Of a stretch of 64,000 nucleotides of DNA, positions 62,241-64,000 are shown in pieces (within the stretch, counting starts at the first letter, position 1; each line of letters opens with the position of its first letter). The notes under the pieces were generated by a model. That model was not told the DNA's origin, ran no database searches, and saw only the letters and a program-made list of their open reading frames with translations. Made by a program: the position numbers and the translations under genes. Origin of the DNA: Owenia fusiformis (taxonomy: Eukaryota; Annelida; Polychaeta; Sabellida; Oweniidae); contig CAIIXF020000006.1 of assembly GCA_903813345.2 (NCBI GenBank), positions 40,000,848 through 40,064,847 on the forward strand, in the 5' to 3' direction.

Positions 62241-62704
62241 TGATGTATTGAGTGCTTTTGTGCCTATACAGGAACTGAGATATCTCATAATTTGCAAGTT
62301 ACTTATCTTTTTTATTAAATGCTATATCTACACATAAAAACATGAAGATTCCTTATTAATTGAGGGAGTTATTGCAGAATGAGATGGTGGTATTTTTTGA
62401 GTCGCGTTGTATAACTGGTTGATACTCTGGTTGATATTTATGTGTACATACGATTGTTAACTTGTTGTTGTCATATTAGTGTTACTGGTATATTATATAA
62501 ATATTCAATAAAAACTTTAAGTGAAAACCTGTCATTAGAACAACAAATAGTACAAATAGTGATTTTTTGAAGTTTTCCACTACTTAGATTTTTCTAGATT
62601 TTTGATATGTGTTTGAAGTTTTTATCTCATCAATATGCATTTGTTGCACTAGGTTTAATTAGGTGTGCAATTTTTTCATTTTTTTTGATAATTTTACTGG
62701 AGTA

Positions 62705-63578
62705 TACCTCAATCTGTTCATAAAAGCGTAGAACTACCTTATCTGTTTATAAAATGTTAAACTACCTTATCTGTTCATAAAAGCGTAGAACTACCTTATC
62801 TGTTCATAAAATGTAAAACTACCTTATCTGTTCATAAAAGCGTAGAACTACCTTAATCTGTTCATAAAAGCGTAGAACTACCTCAATCTGTTCATAAAAG
62901 CGTAGAACTACCTTATCTGTTCATAAAATGTAAAACTACCTTATCTGTTCATAAAAGCGTAGAACTACCTTATCTGTTCATAAAAGCGTAGAACTACCTT
63001 ATCTGTTCATAAAATGTAAAACTACCTTATCTGTCCATAAAAGCGTAGAACTACCTTATCTGTTCATAAAAGCGTAGAACTACCTTATCTGTTCATAAAA
63101 GCGTAGAACTACCTTATCTGTTTATAAAATGTAAAACTACCTTATCTGTTCATAAAATGTAAAACTACCTTATCTGTTCATAAAAGCGTAGAACTACCTT
63201 ATCTGTTCATAAAAGCGTAGAACTACCTTATCTGTTCATAAAATGTAAAACTACCTTATCTGTTCATAAAAGCGTAGAACTACCTCAATCTGTTCATAAA
63301 AGCGTAGAACTACCTCAATCTGTTCATAAAAGCGTAGAACTACCTCAATCTGTTCATAAAAGCGTAGAACTACCTCAATCTGTTCATAAAAGCGTAGAAC
63401 TACCTCAATCTGTTCATAAAAGCGTAGAACTACCTTATCTGTTCATAAAAGCGTAGAACTACCTCAATCTGTTCATAAAAGCGTAGAACTACCTCAATCT
63501 GTTCATAAAAGCGTAGAACTACCTTATCTGTTCATAAAAGCGTAGAACTACCTTATCTGTTCATAAAATGTAAAACTA
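62705..63578. repeat. 28-30-bp minisatellite, about 30 copies
   Basis: Units read TACCTTATCTGTTCATAAAA followed by either GCGTAGAAC or TGTAAAAC, plus a variant with CTCAATCTG in place of CTTATCTG. The three variants occur in runs and local patterns, and the right half is richest in the CTCAATCTG type. Confidence 0.95.
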
Positions 63579-64000
63579 TTACAAAAGAGTGGCCAGAAGT
63601 GAAGGTGTGCCTGAAATATTAAAAGCAGCAATAAATGGATAACAGTGATAAATTAAAACCTCACATCTTATATGCATCTATACATCTATATTTTAACAGG
63701 ACACATATTTACATACCGTACAAGTACATACCTCAAAATATATAGTAATTTTTAGGAACTGCTAATCAAGAGTTCCGTGTAAGTAATAAGATAAATACAT
63801 GCATCACTTTAATTGTTTTCATGACAGATGAATAAGATTGGATAATGGATTCAAGAATTAATTCAAATGTTTTGTTATTGTTTTCTGAGTGAGTAAACTA
63901 ATTGAGTGATTTGGCATGCTGCCATGTTTTCACCAAGTGTTTTGAATGAGATGGGATTTTCTTACAGGGAATTTGGATTCAACACATTTAGCGTTCAGTC
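63579..64000. other. right edge, nothing recognised
   Basis: AT-rich sequence after the minisatellite. No coding region, RNA gene or repeat could be supported. Confidence 0.5.

Noticed and set aside
62705-63578. CRISPR-like regular repeats
   Set aside because: Units are contiguous with no unique spacers, and the genome is eukaryotic; it is a minisatellite.
1-64000. tRNA, rRNA or other structural RNA genes
   Set aside because: None was noticed by eye. This is not exhaustive; a covariance-model scan would be needed.

Overview
The window is nuclear DNA of an invertebrate animal: AT-rich, with intron-bearing genes, GT-AG splice sites and dense repeats. Gene content (a cytosolic alpha-mannosidase, an FMRFamide-receptor-like GPCR and a secreted PAN plus fibrinogen-domain protein), together with tandem non-autonomous rolling-circle elements of the kind best known from bivalves (pearl-type) and flies (DINE-1-type), points to a lophotrochozoan, probably a mollusc or relative. 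The species cannot be fixed from the sequence alone. Layout: (1) 1-17.05 kb is the N-terminal half of a MAN2C1 gene on the minus strand. I could reconstruct 15 exons whose phases join into 529 open codons; the rest lies beyond base 1. Its introns hold several MITEs and a 98-bp minisatellite. Its 5.6-kb first intron holds a complete GPCR gene on the opposite strand. (2) 17-22 kb has no recognised gene. It holds a roughly 340-bp tandem repeat array and dispersed repeats. (3) 22.2-56.7 kb is one Ty3/gypsy LTR retrotransposon (minus strand) with 1.14-kb LTRs less than about 1% apart and a TATA target duplication. It sits inside an older foldback MITE and has itself been invaded twice: a 2-kb inverted-repeat DNA element splits gag, and a 24-kb array of 15 head-to-tail Helentron-like units sits in its leader. 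(4) 58.1-61.8 kb is a two-exon gene for a secreted PAN/apple plus fibrinogen-related protein of 317 aa. (5) A roughly 29-bp minisatellite of about 30 copies fills 62.7-63.6 kb.

The most unusual region is the array at 31,152-54,975. Read on the minus strand, each unit ends in a hairpin followed about 10 nt later by CTAG and a T-rich target. Three families (A, B, C) differ in a short word found just inside the 3' hairpin. The same word, inverted, forms the stem of hairpin 'heads' that lie at the 5' ends of blocks of units. Three unrelated words keeping their 5'/3' match in parallel is the signature of asymmetric terminal inverted repeats under functional constraint. Heads of different families are stacked beside one another, which suggests end swapping or shared machinery. 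No Rep/helicase coding sequence was seen, so all units look non-autonomous. Their bodies are full of AGGTCA half-sites, a conserved palindrome containing the ETS core, and TGAGTCA repeats.

The host genes have no evident functional link to each other: the mannosidase trims free oligomannose glycans in the cytosol, the GPCR would sense a neuropeptide, and the PAN-fibrinogen protein is likely a secreted lectin-like molecule. The order of insertion can be read directly from the nesting: foldback MITE first, then gypsy, then the gag-splitting element and the Helentron array.
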